Below are positions 1-7,192 of a stretch of DNA of 35,503 nt, piece after piece; the first letter of the stretch is position 1; the number at the start of each line of letters is the position of its first letter. The translations under genes and the position numbers were made by a program. Under the pieces are notes generated by a model that was not told the origin of the DNA, did not search any database, and saw only the letters and a program-made list of their open reading frames with translations. Origin of the DNA: an uncultured Gemmatimonadota bacterium (GTDB taxonomy: Bacteria; Gemmatimonadota; Gemmatimonadetes; Longimicrobiales; Longimicrobiaceae); contig CADCTW010000209.1 in NCBI GenBank assembly GCA_902805735.1, positions 1 to 35,503 on the forward strand. The letters are read 5' to 3'.

Positions 1-2
1 CA

Positions 3-101
3 CGAGAAGGCAACAGGATGAGCCGGACCTTCGCTCAGTTCAAATCGTTCCCGCTCCTGTCGCTGGGCAAAGCACAGGGCCGCATCAGGTTACAGCGCTA
101 G
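3..101 (+). CDS. possible 3' end of a gene cut by the left edge
   Basis: A frame open from the window edge ends at TAG 99-101 and gives about 32 residues, with an internal ATG at 18. The tail is basic and ends in GRIRLQR. Nothing identifies a family and the piece is too short to judge coding potential. It would converge on, and overlap by a few bases, the truncated PIN gene on the other strand. It could equally be non-coding. Confidence 0.2.
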   Translation, partial: REGNRMSRTFAQFKSFPLLSLGKAQGRIRLQR

Positions 102-328
102 CCTAGCTTCTTAACCGGACAGCACTGGTGTGCGGATGGAATTCCCGCCAGCATCGCCCGCACGGCGGGCGGCGCTCGGCGCACCTCCGACAGGACCAGT
201 CTGGAGACGACCGCCACCAGATCCCCCGCCCGAAACAACTCGAAGAGCTGAAGCGAGGCCTCCTCGAACTCGGGGTCCAGGCAGCCGCCCACTACGGATG
301 TGTCGATATAGATGCGCCGTGGCTTCAT
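98..328 (-). pseudogene. truncated PIN-domain (VapC-like) gene
   Basis: The 76-residue product begins MKPRRIYIDTSVVGG, the classic first strand of a PIN domain, with the acidic metal-binding Asp at residue 9. A second conserved acidic position follows in LVLSEVRRAPP (Glu48). PIN proteins usually have 130-150 residues and need two or three further acidic residues in the C-terminal half. Here the frame loses similarity after about residue 66 (IPSAHQCCPVKKLG) and stops, so the active site is incomplete. No antitoxin gene is visible upstream on the minus strand. I read it as a decayed or disrupted toxin-type nuclease, or a PIN gene of the stand-alone kind. Sequencing error at the break is possible. 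Confidence 0.6.
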
Positions 329-458
329 GCGGTCAAGGGTAAAGGCCTACCCTTGAGCCACACCAGCCACATTTCGGAGCGCGCGGATGGGGACTGGCGC
401 GACACGGGCGGGGGAAAGGGCGGGCACAATCGGGCGCTGGGGTGTATCTTGGTGCGCG

Positions 459-479
459 GCGCGCGGACGGTCCGCGCGC
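459..479 (+). other. GC hairpin in the ccdA leader
   Basis: Arms 459-467 and 471-479 are perfectly complementary (9 bp) around a 3-base CGG loop. The hairpin lies 29 bases before the ccdA ATG. There is no U-tract, so it is not a standard terminator. It could be an attenuator or a simple leader structure. Confidence 0.35.
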
Positions 480-507
480 GGGTGGCCGATGAACACGACC
501 GGGCTTC

Positions 508-1248
508 ATGGAACAGCAATCCCTCGGGCTGGTGGTGGCCTTCTCGGCCGGCCTGCTCAGCTTCCTCTCGCCATGCGTGCTGCCGCTGGTGCCGAGCTAC
601 GCCACGTTCATCACCGGGATGAGCCTGGACGAGCTCCGCGACGCGGAGACGGGGCGCACGCGGCGGGCGGTGCTGGTGCACGGCGTGCTCTTCGTGCTCG
701 GCTTCACCCTGGTGTTCATGATCCTGGGCGCGTCGGCCACCTTTCTGGGCTCGCTGCTGGCGTACGCCAGCCGCTGGGTGGAGCGCGTGGGCGGGGTGAT
801 GCTGATCCTGTTCGGCCTGTACCTGCTGGGCGTGCTGAGGCTTCCCGGCGCCGGCCGCGAGTGGCGGATGCACCTGGCCGACAAGCCCGTGGGCTACCTG
901 GGCACGCTGCTGGTGGGTGTGACCTTTGGCGCCGGGTGGACGCCGTGCATCGGGCCGGTGCTGGGAGGGATCCTGACGCTGGCCGCCACGCGCGGGAGCA
1001 TGACGGAGGGGATGGGGCTGCTGGCCGTGTACTCGGCCGGGCTCGCGATCCCCTTCCTGCTCTCGACGGTGCTGATCGAGCGCTTCCTGACCGGCTTCAA
1101 GCGCATCCGGCACTGGCTGCCGTGGATCAACCGGGTCAGCGGCGCGATGCTCCTGGTGCTGGGGGTGCTGCTGTTCACCGGATCGTTCTCGACGCTCTCG
1201 GCGCTCCTTTCGAGGTGGACACCGGAGTGGCTCGCCTCCCGGCTCTAG
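508..1248 (+). CDS. ccdA: CcdA-type thiol-disulfide transmembrane transporter
   Basis: A 246-residue polytopic membrane protein of the CcdA/DsbD-beta family. It carries electrons from cytoplasmic thioredoxin across the membrane to reduce periplasmic thiols, classically for cytochrome c maturation. Six hydrophobic segments are visible. The two redox cysteines sit in the expected motifs: Cys23 in LSPCVLPLVPSY at the start of helix 1, and Cys147 in GWTPCIGPVLG at the start of helix 4. The length matches the short CcdA form. The ATG at 508 begins just before helix 1 and no better start exists, although its ribosome-binding site is weak. The neighbours (response regulator, fabF) are not cytochrome genes, but SURF1 lies 3 kb away. 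Function in cytochrome c assembly rather than another thiol pathway is inferred from the family. Confidence 0.93.
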   Translation: MEQQSLGLVVAFSAGLLSFLSPCVLPLVPSYATFITGMSLDELRDAETGRTRRAVLVHGVLFVLGFTLVFMILGASATFLGSLLAYASRWVERVGGVMLILFGLYLLGVLRLPGAGREWRMHLADKPVGYLGTLLVGVTFGAGWTPCIGPVLGGILTLAATRGSMTEGMGLLAVYSAGLAIPFLLSTVLIERFLTGFKRIRHWLPWINRVSGAMLLVLGVLLFTGSFSTLSALLSRWTPEWLASRL

Positions 1249-1366
1249 GAAGACGCGCGTGCGTTGCGCTGCAGGTGACCGCACGGGCGCGCTTCCCCTC
1301 CGCTTGCGCCACACCCTGCAGCGAGGGCAAATTCCGCCCCCGCTGCGCACCCCTACGACGGAGCCC

Positions 1367-2023
1367 ATGCCCGAAAGTGTTCGCATCCTGCTGGTGGACG
1401 ACCACGCCGTGCTGCGCGCGGGGCTGCGCGCCCTGCTGGAGGCGGAGCCGGGCTTCCAGGTGGTGGGCGAGGCGGGGACGGGGGAGGACGGGGTGCGCCT
1501 GGCCGCGCAGACCCGCGCCGACGTGGTGGTGATGGACCTGTCGATGCCCGGGATGGGCGGGCTGGAAGCCGTCCGCCAGATCGCCGCACTGAACCAGGGA
1601 ACGCGCGTGCTGGTGCTCACCATGCACGGCGAGGAGGAGCACCTCCTCCCCGTGCTGGATGCGGGGGGGAGCGGCTACGTGACGAAGATGAGCGCGGACG
1701 AGGAGCTGATCGAGGCCATCCACACGGTGGCGCGCGGCGACGTCTTCCTCTACCCCAGCGGCGCCAAGCTCCTGCTGCGCGGCCTCAAGGCCAAGGCCGA
1801 GCCGGGCGAGGACGACCCGCTGGACCGCCTCACCGAGCGCGAGCGCGAGGTGCTGTCGTACACCGTGGAGGGGTTCAGCTCCAGCGAGATCGGCAAGAAG
1901 CTGTTCATCTCGCCCAAGACGGTGGACACCTACCGTGCCCGCATCATGGAGAAGCTGGGGCTGCGCCACCGCAGCGAGCTGGTCCGGTTCGCGCTGCGGA
2001 AGGGGCTGCTGAAGGCCGAATGA
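1367..2023 (+). CDS. NarL/FixJ-family response regulator
   Basis: A 218-residue regulator with an N-terminal receiver domain (about 1-120) and a C-terminal LuxR-type helix-turn-helix (about 150-212). Receiver residues are intact: the DD pair in LLVDDHAVLRAG, the phospho-acceptor Asp in VVVMDLSMPGMGG, the Thr in VLVLTMHG and the Lys in GYVTKMSA. The HTH has the typical LTEREREVLSY and SPKTVDTYRARIMEKLGL motifs. I start at the ATG at 1367, directly before the receiver; a frame extension back to 1259 would add 36 residues without similarity. No histidine kinase lies nearby, so the partner is unknown. It is 118 bp after ccdA on the same strand. The target genes cannot be read from the sequence. 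Confidence 0.92.
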   Translation: MPESVRILLVDDHAVLRAGLRALLEAEPGFQVVGEAGTGEDGVRLAAQTRADVVVMDLSMPGMGGLEAVRQIAALNQGTRVLVLTMHGEEEHLLPVLDAGGSGYVTKMSADEELIEAIHTVARGDVFLYPSGAKLLLRGLKAKAEPGEDDPLDRLTEREREVLSYTVEGFSSSEIGKKLFISPKTVDTYRARIMEKLGLRHRSELVRFALRKGLLKAE

Positions 2024-2027
2024 ACTG

Positions 2028-2117
2028 CGGGGAACGGGGAATGGGGAACGGAAAGCCCCGCTCAGCGAGGTCGTCGCCGTTCTTGTAGTCACCGTTCCCC
2101 GTCCCCCATTCCCCCAA
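2028..2117. repeat. imperfect inverted repeat of GGGGAACGG/CCGTTCCCC units
   Basis: The left arm (about 2029-2051) consists of three GGGGAA-type units and the right arm (about 2092-2115) of the complementary CCGTTCCCC and CCATTCCCC units, with about 40 bases between. It occupies almost the whole gap between the response regulator and fabF and ends just before the fabF ribosome-binding site. A hairpin in the fabF leader is possible. Confidence 0.6.
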
Positions 2118-2128
2118 AAGGAGGTTCC

Positions 2129-3382
2129 GTGTCTCGCAGGGTAGTCGTCACCGGGGTCGGAATGGTCACGCCGCTGGGGTGCTCGGCGCCGGAAACATGG
2201 GAAGGGCTCCTGGCCGGACGGAGCGGCGTGGGGGCGCTCACCAAGTGCGCGCTTCCCGGGCTCGCGCCGGAGGTGTCGATCGCGGCGGAGGTGAAGGGGT
2301 TCTCCGCCGAGCCGGTGATCGACCGCAAGGAGGCGCGCCGGATGGACACCTTCATCCAGTACGCCATCGTCGCGACGGACGAGGCGATGAGGAACGCGGG
2401 GTTCGGGGGGATCGGCACCGTGCCGGACCCGGAGAACACCGGCGTCATCATCGGCTCGGGGATGGGCGGGCTCGTGAGCATCATGGAGACCCGCGACCTG
2501 ATCGAGCAGAAGGGGATGGGGCGCGTGTCGCCCTTCTTCATCCCCGCCAGCATCATCAACCTGGCCGCGGGGCAGGTGGCGATCCGCACCGGCGCGCAGG
2601 GGCCCAGCTACGCCCCCGTCTCCGCCTGCGCCAGCAGCAACCACGCCATCGGCGAGGCGTTCCACGCCATCCAGCGCGGCGACGCGGACATGATGATCGC
2701 CGGGGGCACCGAGGCGTGCCTCACCCCCATCTCCTTCGCGGGGTTCGCGGCGGCGCGGGCGCTGGCCACCACGTACGACGCGCCCGAGACGGCGAGCCGG
2801 CCGTTCGACGCCACGCGCAGCGGCTTCGTGCACGCCGAGGGCGCCGCCATCCTGGTGATGGAGGAGCTGGAGTCCGCGCGCCGGCGCGGCGCGCCCATCG
2901 TGGCGGAGGTGCTGGGCTTCGGGATGAGCGGCGACGCCTACCACATCACCGCGCCCCCCGAGAACGGCGAGGGCGCCGCGCACGCCATGCGCCGCGCCCT
3001 CAAGAGCGCCGGCATCGCGCCCGAGCGGGTGGACTACGTCAACGCCCACGGCACCTCCACGCCCGTCGGCGACCTGGCGGAGACGCGGGCCATCCGCGGC
3101 GTCTTCGGCGCGCACGCGGACCGGCTGGCCGTGTCGTCCACCAAGTCCATGCTGGGCCACGCGCTGGGCGGCAGCGCCGCCATCGAGGCCGGCGTCGTCG
3201 CCTTCGCCCTGCGCGAGGGCATCCTGCCGCCCACCATCAACCTGCGCGTGCCGGACCCGGAGTGCGACCTGGACTACGTGCCCAACGAGGCTCGCCGCGC
3301 CCCCGTCGAGATCGCCATCTCCAACTCGTTCGGCTTCGGCGGTGCCAACACGTCTCTCGTCCTGGGCCGCTGGAACGGCTGA
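2129..3382 (+). CDS. fabF: beta-ketoacyl-ACP synthase II (FabF family)
   Basis: A 417-residue condensing enzyme that extends acyl-ACP with malonyl-ACP in fatty acid synthesis. It has the complete Cys-His-His triad: Cys167 in VSACASSNHA, His307 in NAHGTSTPVGD and His344 in SMLGHALGG, with Lys339 just before. The glycine-rich C-terminus SNSFGFGGANTSLVL is typical. The length is normal for FabF. The start is GTG 2129, preceded by a strong AAAAGGAGG site at 2117-2125. No acyl carrier protein, FabH or other fab gene is adjacent, so this is an isolated copy. It could be the housekeeping FabF or a ketosynthase recruited to a special lipid; sequence alone does not decide. Confidence 0.92.
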   Translation: MSRRVVVTGVGMVTPLGCSAPETWEGLLAGRSGVGALTKCALPGLAPEVSIAAEVKGFSAEPVIDRKEARRMDTFIQYAIVATDEAMRNAGFGGIGTVPDPENTGVIIGSGMGGLVSIMETRDLIEQKGMGRVSPFFIPASIINLAAGQVAIRTGAQGPSYAPVSACASSNHAIGEAFHAIQRGDADMMIAGGTEACLTPISFAGFAAARALATTYDAPETASRPFDATRSGFVHAEGAAILVMEELESARRRGAPIVAEVLGFGMSGDAYHITAPPENGEGAAHAMRRALKSAGIAPERVDYVNAHGTSTPVGDLAETRAIRGVFGAHADRLAVSSTKSMLGHALGGSAAIEAGVVAFALREGILPPTINLRVPDPECDLDYVPNEARRAPVEIAISNSFGFGGANTSLVLGRWNG

Positions 3383-3385
3383 ATC

Positions 3386-3447
3386 TCACACGGAGACACA
3401 GAGGCACAGAGATGACTTCATCTCTGTGCCTCTGTGTCTCTGTGTGA
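3386..3447. repeat. 30-bp inverted repeat at convergent gene ends
   Basis: Arms 3386-3415 and 3418-3447 (TCACACGGAGACACAGAGGC and its complement) pair over 30 bp with one mismatch and a 2-base loop. They lie between the fabF stop (3382) and the CBS-protein stop (3451). The position and symmetry fit a bidirectional terminator, though there is no clear U-tract. It is the first of a family repeated through the window. Confidence 0.85.
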
Positions 3448-3450
3448 GGC

Positions 3451-4332
3451 CTATCTGTTAGGCTCGGAGATGCGCTCCAGCGTGTCCGCGACCCGCCGCG
3501 AGCCCGCGTCGCTGTCCAGGTCGGTCGCCACGTCGGCCTGGGCCACGATGCCCACCAGGCGGCCTTCGCGGTCGGTGATGGGGACGCGGCGCACCTGCTC
3601 GCGCTCCATCAGCTGCAGGACGTTCTGGACGGAGTCGTTCTTGTTGCACGTCTCCACGTCCTTGGTCATCACGTCGGAGACGAGGGTGCTGGTGGCGTCG
3701 CGCCCCTCGGCCACCGCGCGGATGGTGATGTCGCGGTCGGTGATGACACCGCGCAGGCGGCGGTTCTGCTCGCTCTCCACCACCGGGATGATGCCGACGT
3801 TGAGGTCGCGCATCTTGCGGGCGGCGTCGGCCAGCGTGGCTTCGGGGGTGACGACCTCGGGGTTCTCGGTCATGATGTCCGCGGCGCGCATGCGGCGCAG
3901 CTCGTCGCCCCCGCCCTGCTGCTGCCCGTACCCCTGCTGCCCCCCGCCGAAGCCGCCGCGCCCGCCACCATATCCGCCGCGGCCCCCGCCGCCGTACGCC
4001 CCGCCGCCCTGCCGGCCGCCGAAGCCCTGCTGGCCATAGCCCTGCCCGCCGCCGTACCCGCCCCTGCCGCCGCCGTAGCCCCCGCCGCCGCGGTTCATCC
4101 CGCCCCTGCCGCTGGAGAAGTCCTGATCGTACGCGCCGCCGCCCGTGCCGAAGCCGGTGTAGCCTTCGCGGCTCTGGTTGCCGCCGCCGGCCGCGTCCGC
4201 GCCCATCCCCGTGTAGCCGTTGCCGGAGCCGTCGGCGCCCATGCCGCCGTAGTCGCCGCGCCCGGTCTGGCCGCCGAAGCCGCCGCCCTGTCCCGGGCGG
4301 AAGCGTTGGAAATCGCGTCCGTAGTTCGCCAT
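3451..4332 (-). CDS. glycine-rich CBS-domain protein
   Basis: A 293-residue two-part protein. Residues 1-13 (MANYGRDFQRFRP) form a short head and residues 14-142 are low-complexity glycine-rich sequence with GYGGG, GGRGG and GYGQQ units. Residues 150-275 contain two tandem CBS domains (ADIMTENPEVV..., GVITDRD, SDVMTKDVETC, GIVAQADVA). CBS pairs typically bind adenine nucleotides such as AMP, ATP or c-di-AMP and switch a partner domain; here the only other part is the disordered glycine-rich region. The start is ATG 4332, with an AGAGGAG site about 8 bases upstream; an extension to 4440 lacks similarity. It follows the SURF1 gene by 114 bp. The head resembles that of the glycine-rich protein at 34226. 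The function is unknown; a stress-related assembly that responds to nucleotides is my inference. Confidence 0.88.
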   Translation of the reverse strand: MANYGRDFQRFRPGQGGGFGGQTGRGDYGGMGADGSGNGYTGMGADAAGGGNQSREGYTGFGTGGGAYDQDFSSGRGGMNRGGGGYGGGRGGYGGGQGYGQQGFGGRQGGGAYGGGGRGGYGGGRGGFGGGQQGYGQQQGGGDELRRMRAADIMTENPEVVTPEATLADAARKMRDLNVGIIPVVESEQNRRLRGVITDRDITIRAVAEGRDATSTLVSDVMTKDVETCNKNDSVQNVLQLMEREQVRRVPITDREGRLVGIVAQADVATDLDSDAGSRRVADTLERISEPNR

Positions 4333-4416
4333 GCGTGGATCTCCTCTGCTGGGTGGTCGCCCACCGGCCGCGCCGCGCGCGCCGGAGCCTCTTCGCCCTA
4401 GGGGCGGGGGCCGGCA

Positions 4417-4437
4417 CGGGTGCAAGACTCGCACCCG
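4417..4437 (-). other. short hairpin downstream of the SURF1 gene
   Basis: Perfect 7-bp arms 4417-4423 and 4431-4437 with a 7-base loop start 10 bases after the SURF1 stop on the minus strand. No U-tract follows. It may be a weak terminator for SURF1 or part of the leader of the CBS gene. Confidence 0.35.
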
Positions 4438-4446
4438 CAAGCGCCG

Positions 4447-5181
4447 TCAGCGCCGCTCGTTACGCTGGCTGCGCAGGAGGATGAACAGCCCCACGAGTCC
4501 GATCAGCGCGAAGCTGAACCACTGGATCGCGTATCCCAGGTGGGACCCCTCGTCCAGCGGCGGCGGCGGCACCGCGACCGGGAGCGTGCGCGCGGCCCCG
4601 CTGTCGGGCAGGACCTGCAGGTACATCGGCAGCACCGGCCCGATCCGCCCGCGCGCCGTGGCCAGATCCATCCGGCGGTAGGTGGTGTCGCCGCGCGGGG
4701 AAACGGAGCGCGAGCCCCGGTCGTCCGTGACGGGCACCGCCTGGAGGATCCCGCTCACGGCGACCGTGCCCGGCGGCGGCGCGGGGCGCTGGGGAGGCGT
4801 GGCGGCGTCCGGCGCGGGAACCCAGCCGCGGTTGACGAGGATCACCGTGCTGTCGCCTTCCAGCAGGAGGGGCGTGGCGAGGTGCACCCCGGGCCGCCCC
4901 GCTTCCACCCGCGCGCGCAGCACCATCTCGCCGTGCGGAAGGTAGCGGCCGCGCGCCGTGGCGCGCCGGTAGACGAGGCGGGTGGGATCGCGCCGCATCT
5001 CCGCGGCCAGCACGGCGTCCAGGGGGCGCGGGGGCTGGCTCATCCCGGCCAGCACCACGGCGTTGCGGGCGCGGCGCTGCTCCAGCCGGTCGAGCTGCCA
5101 GAAGCCGAGCCGCACGCACACGGCGCACGCCGCAAGTATGAAAGCGGCGCCCAGGGCGCCGCGCAGGGTAAGTCGCGTCAT
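4447..5181 (-). CDS. SURF1 family cytochrome oxidase assembly protein
   Basis: A 244-residue membrane protein with one transmembrane helix at each end (about 8-26 and 217-237) and a periplasmic domain between, the standard SURF1 plan. Conserved family motifs are present: FWQLDRLEQRRARN after helix 1, the VNRGWVP motif in the middle, and GSHLGYAIQWFSFA leading into the last helix. SURF1 helps insert heme a into subunit I of aa3-type cytochrome c oxidase. No oxidase subunit genes are in the window. It starts at ATG 5181, 41 bases after the FAD oxidoreductase stop, with a half-copy of the intergenic repeat between them. Assignment to the family is secure; the exact oxidase it serves is unknown. 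Confidence 0.92.
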   Translation of the reverse strand: MTRLTLRGALGAAFILAACAVCVRLGFWQLDRLEQRRARNAVVLAGMSQPPRPLDAVLAAEMRRDPTRLVYRRATARGRYLPHGEMVLRARVEAGRPGVHLATPLLLEGDSTVILVNRGWVPAPDAATPPQRPAPPPGTVAVSGILQAVPVTDDRGSRSVSPRGDTTYRRMDLATARGRIGPVLPMYLQVLPDSGAARTLPVAVPPPPLDEGSHLGYAIQWFSFALIGLVGLFILLRSQRNERR

Positions 5182-5191
5182 CGAAAAGCGG

Positions 5192-5220
5192 CCTCACACG
5201 GAGGCACGGAGACACAGAGG
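5192..5220. repeat. single arm of the CACACAGAGAC repeat
   Basis: A lone copy in the CTCACACGGAGGCACGGAG orientation fills most of the 41-bp gap between the FAD oxidoreductase and SURF1. No partner arm is present, so it cannot form the long hairpin. Confidence 0.75.
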
Positions 5221-5222
5221 AA

Positions 5223-6380
5223 TCAGAACAGGAACCCGGCCAGGATCCCCGGGTGAAAGAGCGACCGCGCGGGGCGCACGTCGCCCGTGACGCGGATGAT
5301 GGCGTCGCCCAGCGCGGGGCGGCGGGCGAAGCGGCGCGAGACCACGCGCAGGAGCGCCGGGCGGGATACGAACGCCTCCACCAGGTGCTGCACCCGCTCG
5401 CCCGGGCCGAACGCGCGGCGCCGGGCCCGCTCGTACGGGGCCAGCGCGGCGCTGGAAAGGTCGTTGGCGCGCAGGGCGGCGCCGGCGGTGCGCGCGGCGA
5501 GCTCGGCCCCGCGCAGGGCGCGGTAGATCCCCTGCCCCGTGAAGGGATCGTAGTACCCCGCCGCGTCGCCCACCAGCAGCGCGCCGGCCGCGACGGCGCG
5601 GCGCACGGGGAAGTCGAAGGGCCCGGTGGTCAGCACTTCGTCCACCCGCCGCGCATCCGCGAAGCCGAAGCGGCGCAGCGCGTCGTCGAAGTACCCGGCC
5701 GGATCGCCGGCGACCTCGCGCGCCTCGTCCCCCGCCACGACGACCGTCACGTTGCAGCGCCCGCCGCCCACCTCCGCGATCCCCACGCATCCGCGCCCCA
5801 GCGCCCGCAGCTCGCCCCACCCGCGGCCCGCATCCACCCCCGCCACGTGCGCCGTGAGCGCCAGCTTGCGCAGCCGGGGCGCGCGCCGCAGCAGCCCCAG
5901 CCGCCGCATCACCACCGACCTCAGCCCGTCCGCGCCGACCACGAGGCGCGCGCGGATCTCGTCGTCGCCCACCTGCACGCCCACGACACGCCCGCCCTCG
6001 CGCACAACGTCCGCGACGCGCGCACCGGTGCGCACCTCTACACCGCACGCGCGCGCGTGATCGAGGAGCACCGTATCCAGCACCTCGCGCTCGATCCCGA
6101 TTCCGCGCACCCCGTCCGGGAAGCGCCCGCGGAAGCCCTCCCCGCTCCCCGGCCGGATGCGCCACCCGTCCAGCCGCGCGGGCCCGGTGGCCTCCACCGC
6201 GTCCCACGCGCCCAGCGCGTGCAGCGCCGCGACGCCCGCCGGGTTCACGCACTCCCCGCACGCCTTGCGGCGCGGAAACTCGGCGCGGTCCAGCAGGAGC
6301 ACGGCATGGCCGGCGCCGGCGAGCCTCGCCGCCGTCGCCGCCCCCGCGGGCCCTCCGCCGACCACGACCGAGTCGTACAT
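5223..6380 (-). CDS. FAD-dependent oxidoreductase, geranylgeranyl-reductase-like
   Basis: A 385-residue flavoprotein of the UbiH/geranylgeranyl reductase superfamily. The N-terminus has the dinucleotide fold VVVGGGPAGAATAARLA (about 5-21). KACGECVNP (about 39-47) resembles the KxCGE motif of geranylgeranyl reductases. GADGLRSVV and LLVGDAAGYYDPFTGQGI (the GD motif, FAD ribityl binding) follow at the expected distances. It is 13 bp downstream of a methyltransferase gene, so the two probably act on one substrate. Such a methyltransferase/FAD-enzyme pair is often found beside a type III polyketide synthase, but none is here. Alternatives are tail saturation of menaquinone (MenJ-like) or of an isoprenoid lipid. 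The family is clear; the substrate is open. Confidence 0.85.
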   Translation of the reverse strand: MYDSVVVGGGPAGAATAARLAGAGHAVLLLDRAEFPRRKACGECVNPAGVAALHALGAWDAVEATGPARLDGWRIRPGSGEGFRGRFPDGVRGIGIEREVLDTVLLDHARACGVEVRTGARVADVVREGGRVVGVQVGDDEIRARLVVGADGLRSVVMRRLGLLRRAPRLRKLALTAHVAGVDAGRGWGELRALGRGCVGIAEVGGGRCNVTVVVAGDEAREVAGDPAGYFDDALRRFGFADARRVDEVLTTGPFDFPVRRAVAAGALLVGDAAGYYDPFTGQGIYRALRGAELAARTAGAALRANDLSSAALAPYERARRRAFGPGERVQHLVEAFVSRPALLRVVSRRFARRPALGDAIIRVTGDVRPARSLFHPGILAGFLF

Positions 6381-6393
6381 AGAACAGAAGTCC

Positions 6394-7152
6394 TCAGTGC
6401 CTAGTGCCTAGTGCTTGGTGCCTGGTGCCTGGTGCCTGGTCGATTCTGGACCACACCAGCGCCACCCGGAAGGGGACGTGGGCGAACGCCTCAGCGTCCC
6501 GCAGCCCCGCACGCGCGGCAAGCGAGCGCAGGTCGCCGGGGGTGAACGCGCGCTGCACGGAGAGAGGGCCGTCGTTGCGCGTGATGGGGTGCGTGCGCCA
6601 GAAGGTGGCCGCGAGCAGGCGCGCACCCAGGTACGCCATGCGCGTGCGATGCAGGTCGTTCACCACCGCGCCCAGACGCACCACGCGGTCCATCTCGCGC
6701 AGCACGCGCACGCACTCCTCGTCCGTGTTGAAGTGGTGCAGCGCGGTCGAGCAGAGGGCGAAGTCGAACGACCCGTCCGCGTACGGCAGCGCCAGCGCAT
6801 CCGCCGCCTCCACGGTCACGTCCGGATCGGCGGCGGCGCGGGCGCGCGCCTCGGCGAGGGTGGCCGGGTGCATGTCCGTGGCGGCCACGCGGATGCGCAC
6901 CCCGCGCCGGCGCCCCCACTCTGCCACCGCCAGCGGGATGTCCGCCGAGCCGGTGGCCACGTCCAGCACGTGGTACTCGCGCCGCGGATGCCGCTCCACC
7001 AGCCGCGCCAGGTGGTGCAGGACCACGCGCGTGCCGCCCAGCCAGCGGTTGACCTCGCGCAGGTCCGCCAGGCTCCGCGCCAGCTCGCGCGGATCGGCGT
7101 CGGGCGCGTCCATGCGCTCCTCGCCGGCGATACGCGGCATGCTCACGGACAC
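6394..7152 (-). CDS. class I SAM-dependent methyltransferase
   Basis: A product of about 252 residues with a Rossmann methyltransferase fold. Motif I is VLDVATGSADIP, followed by an acidic strand end in AATDMHPATL, AADALALPYADGSFD and the STALHHF segment. The later part (VVNDLHRTRMAYLGARLL, ITRNDGPLSVQRAFTPGDLR) resembles methyltransferases that accompany type III polyketide synthases; this is recalled similarity, not a search. The start is uncertain among GTG 7152, GTG 7146 and ATG 7140. An AGAGGAG site, made partly by a neighbouring repeat arm, is best spaced for 7146. The last 14 residues (QAPGTRHQALGTRH) are encoded by a CAGTGCCT-type tandem repeat and are not part of the fold. It probably forms a unit with the FAD enzyme. 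Confidence 0.86.
   Translation of the reverse strand: MSVSMPRIAGEERMDAPDADPRELARSLADLREVNRWLGGTRVVLHHLARLVERHPRREYHVLDVATGSADIPLAVAEWGRRRGVRIRVAATDMHPATLAEARARAAADPDVTVEAADALALPYADGSFDFALCSTALHHFNTDEECVRVLREMDRVVRLGAVVNDLHRTRMAYLGARLLAATFWRTHPITRNDGPLSVQRAFTPGDLRSLAARAGLRDAEAFAHVPFRVALVWSRIDQAPGTRHQALGTRH
6396..6441. repeat. heptamer array (AGTGCCT/GGTGCCT)
   Basis: About six head-to-tail heptamers, first AGTGCCT and then GGTGCCT, start inside the methyltransferase stop codon and run into its 3' end. The same unit builds the array at 16719-16850. Confidence 0.75.
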
Positions 7153-7156
7153 GCTC

Positions 7157-7185
7157 CTCTCTGTGTCTCCGTGCCTCTGTGTGAA
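7157..7185. repeat. single arm of the CACACAGAGAC repeat
   Basis: A half-copy in the CTCTGTGTCTCCGTGCCTCT orientation lies between the CDF gene stop and the methyltransferase start. Its inner end (CACAGAGAGGAG on the minus strand) supplies the methyltransferase Shine-Dalgarno sequence. Confidence 0.75.
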
Positions 7186-7192
7186 ACCGTTT

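Noticed and set aside
325..3160. Very long open frames on the strand opposite ccdA, the response regulator and fabF
   Set aside because: They are antisense frames kept open by high GC at third codon positions. Their translations are rich in His, Arg, Gln and Ala and show no domain, while the plus-strand products are clear families.
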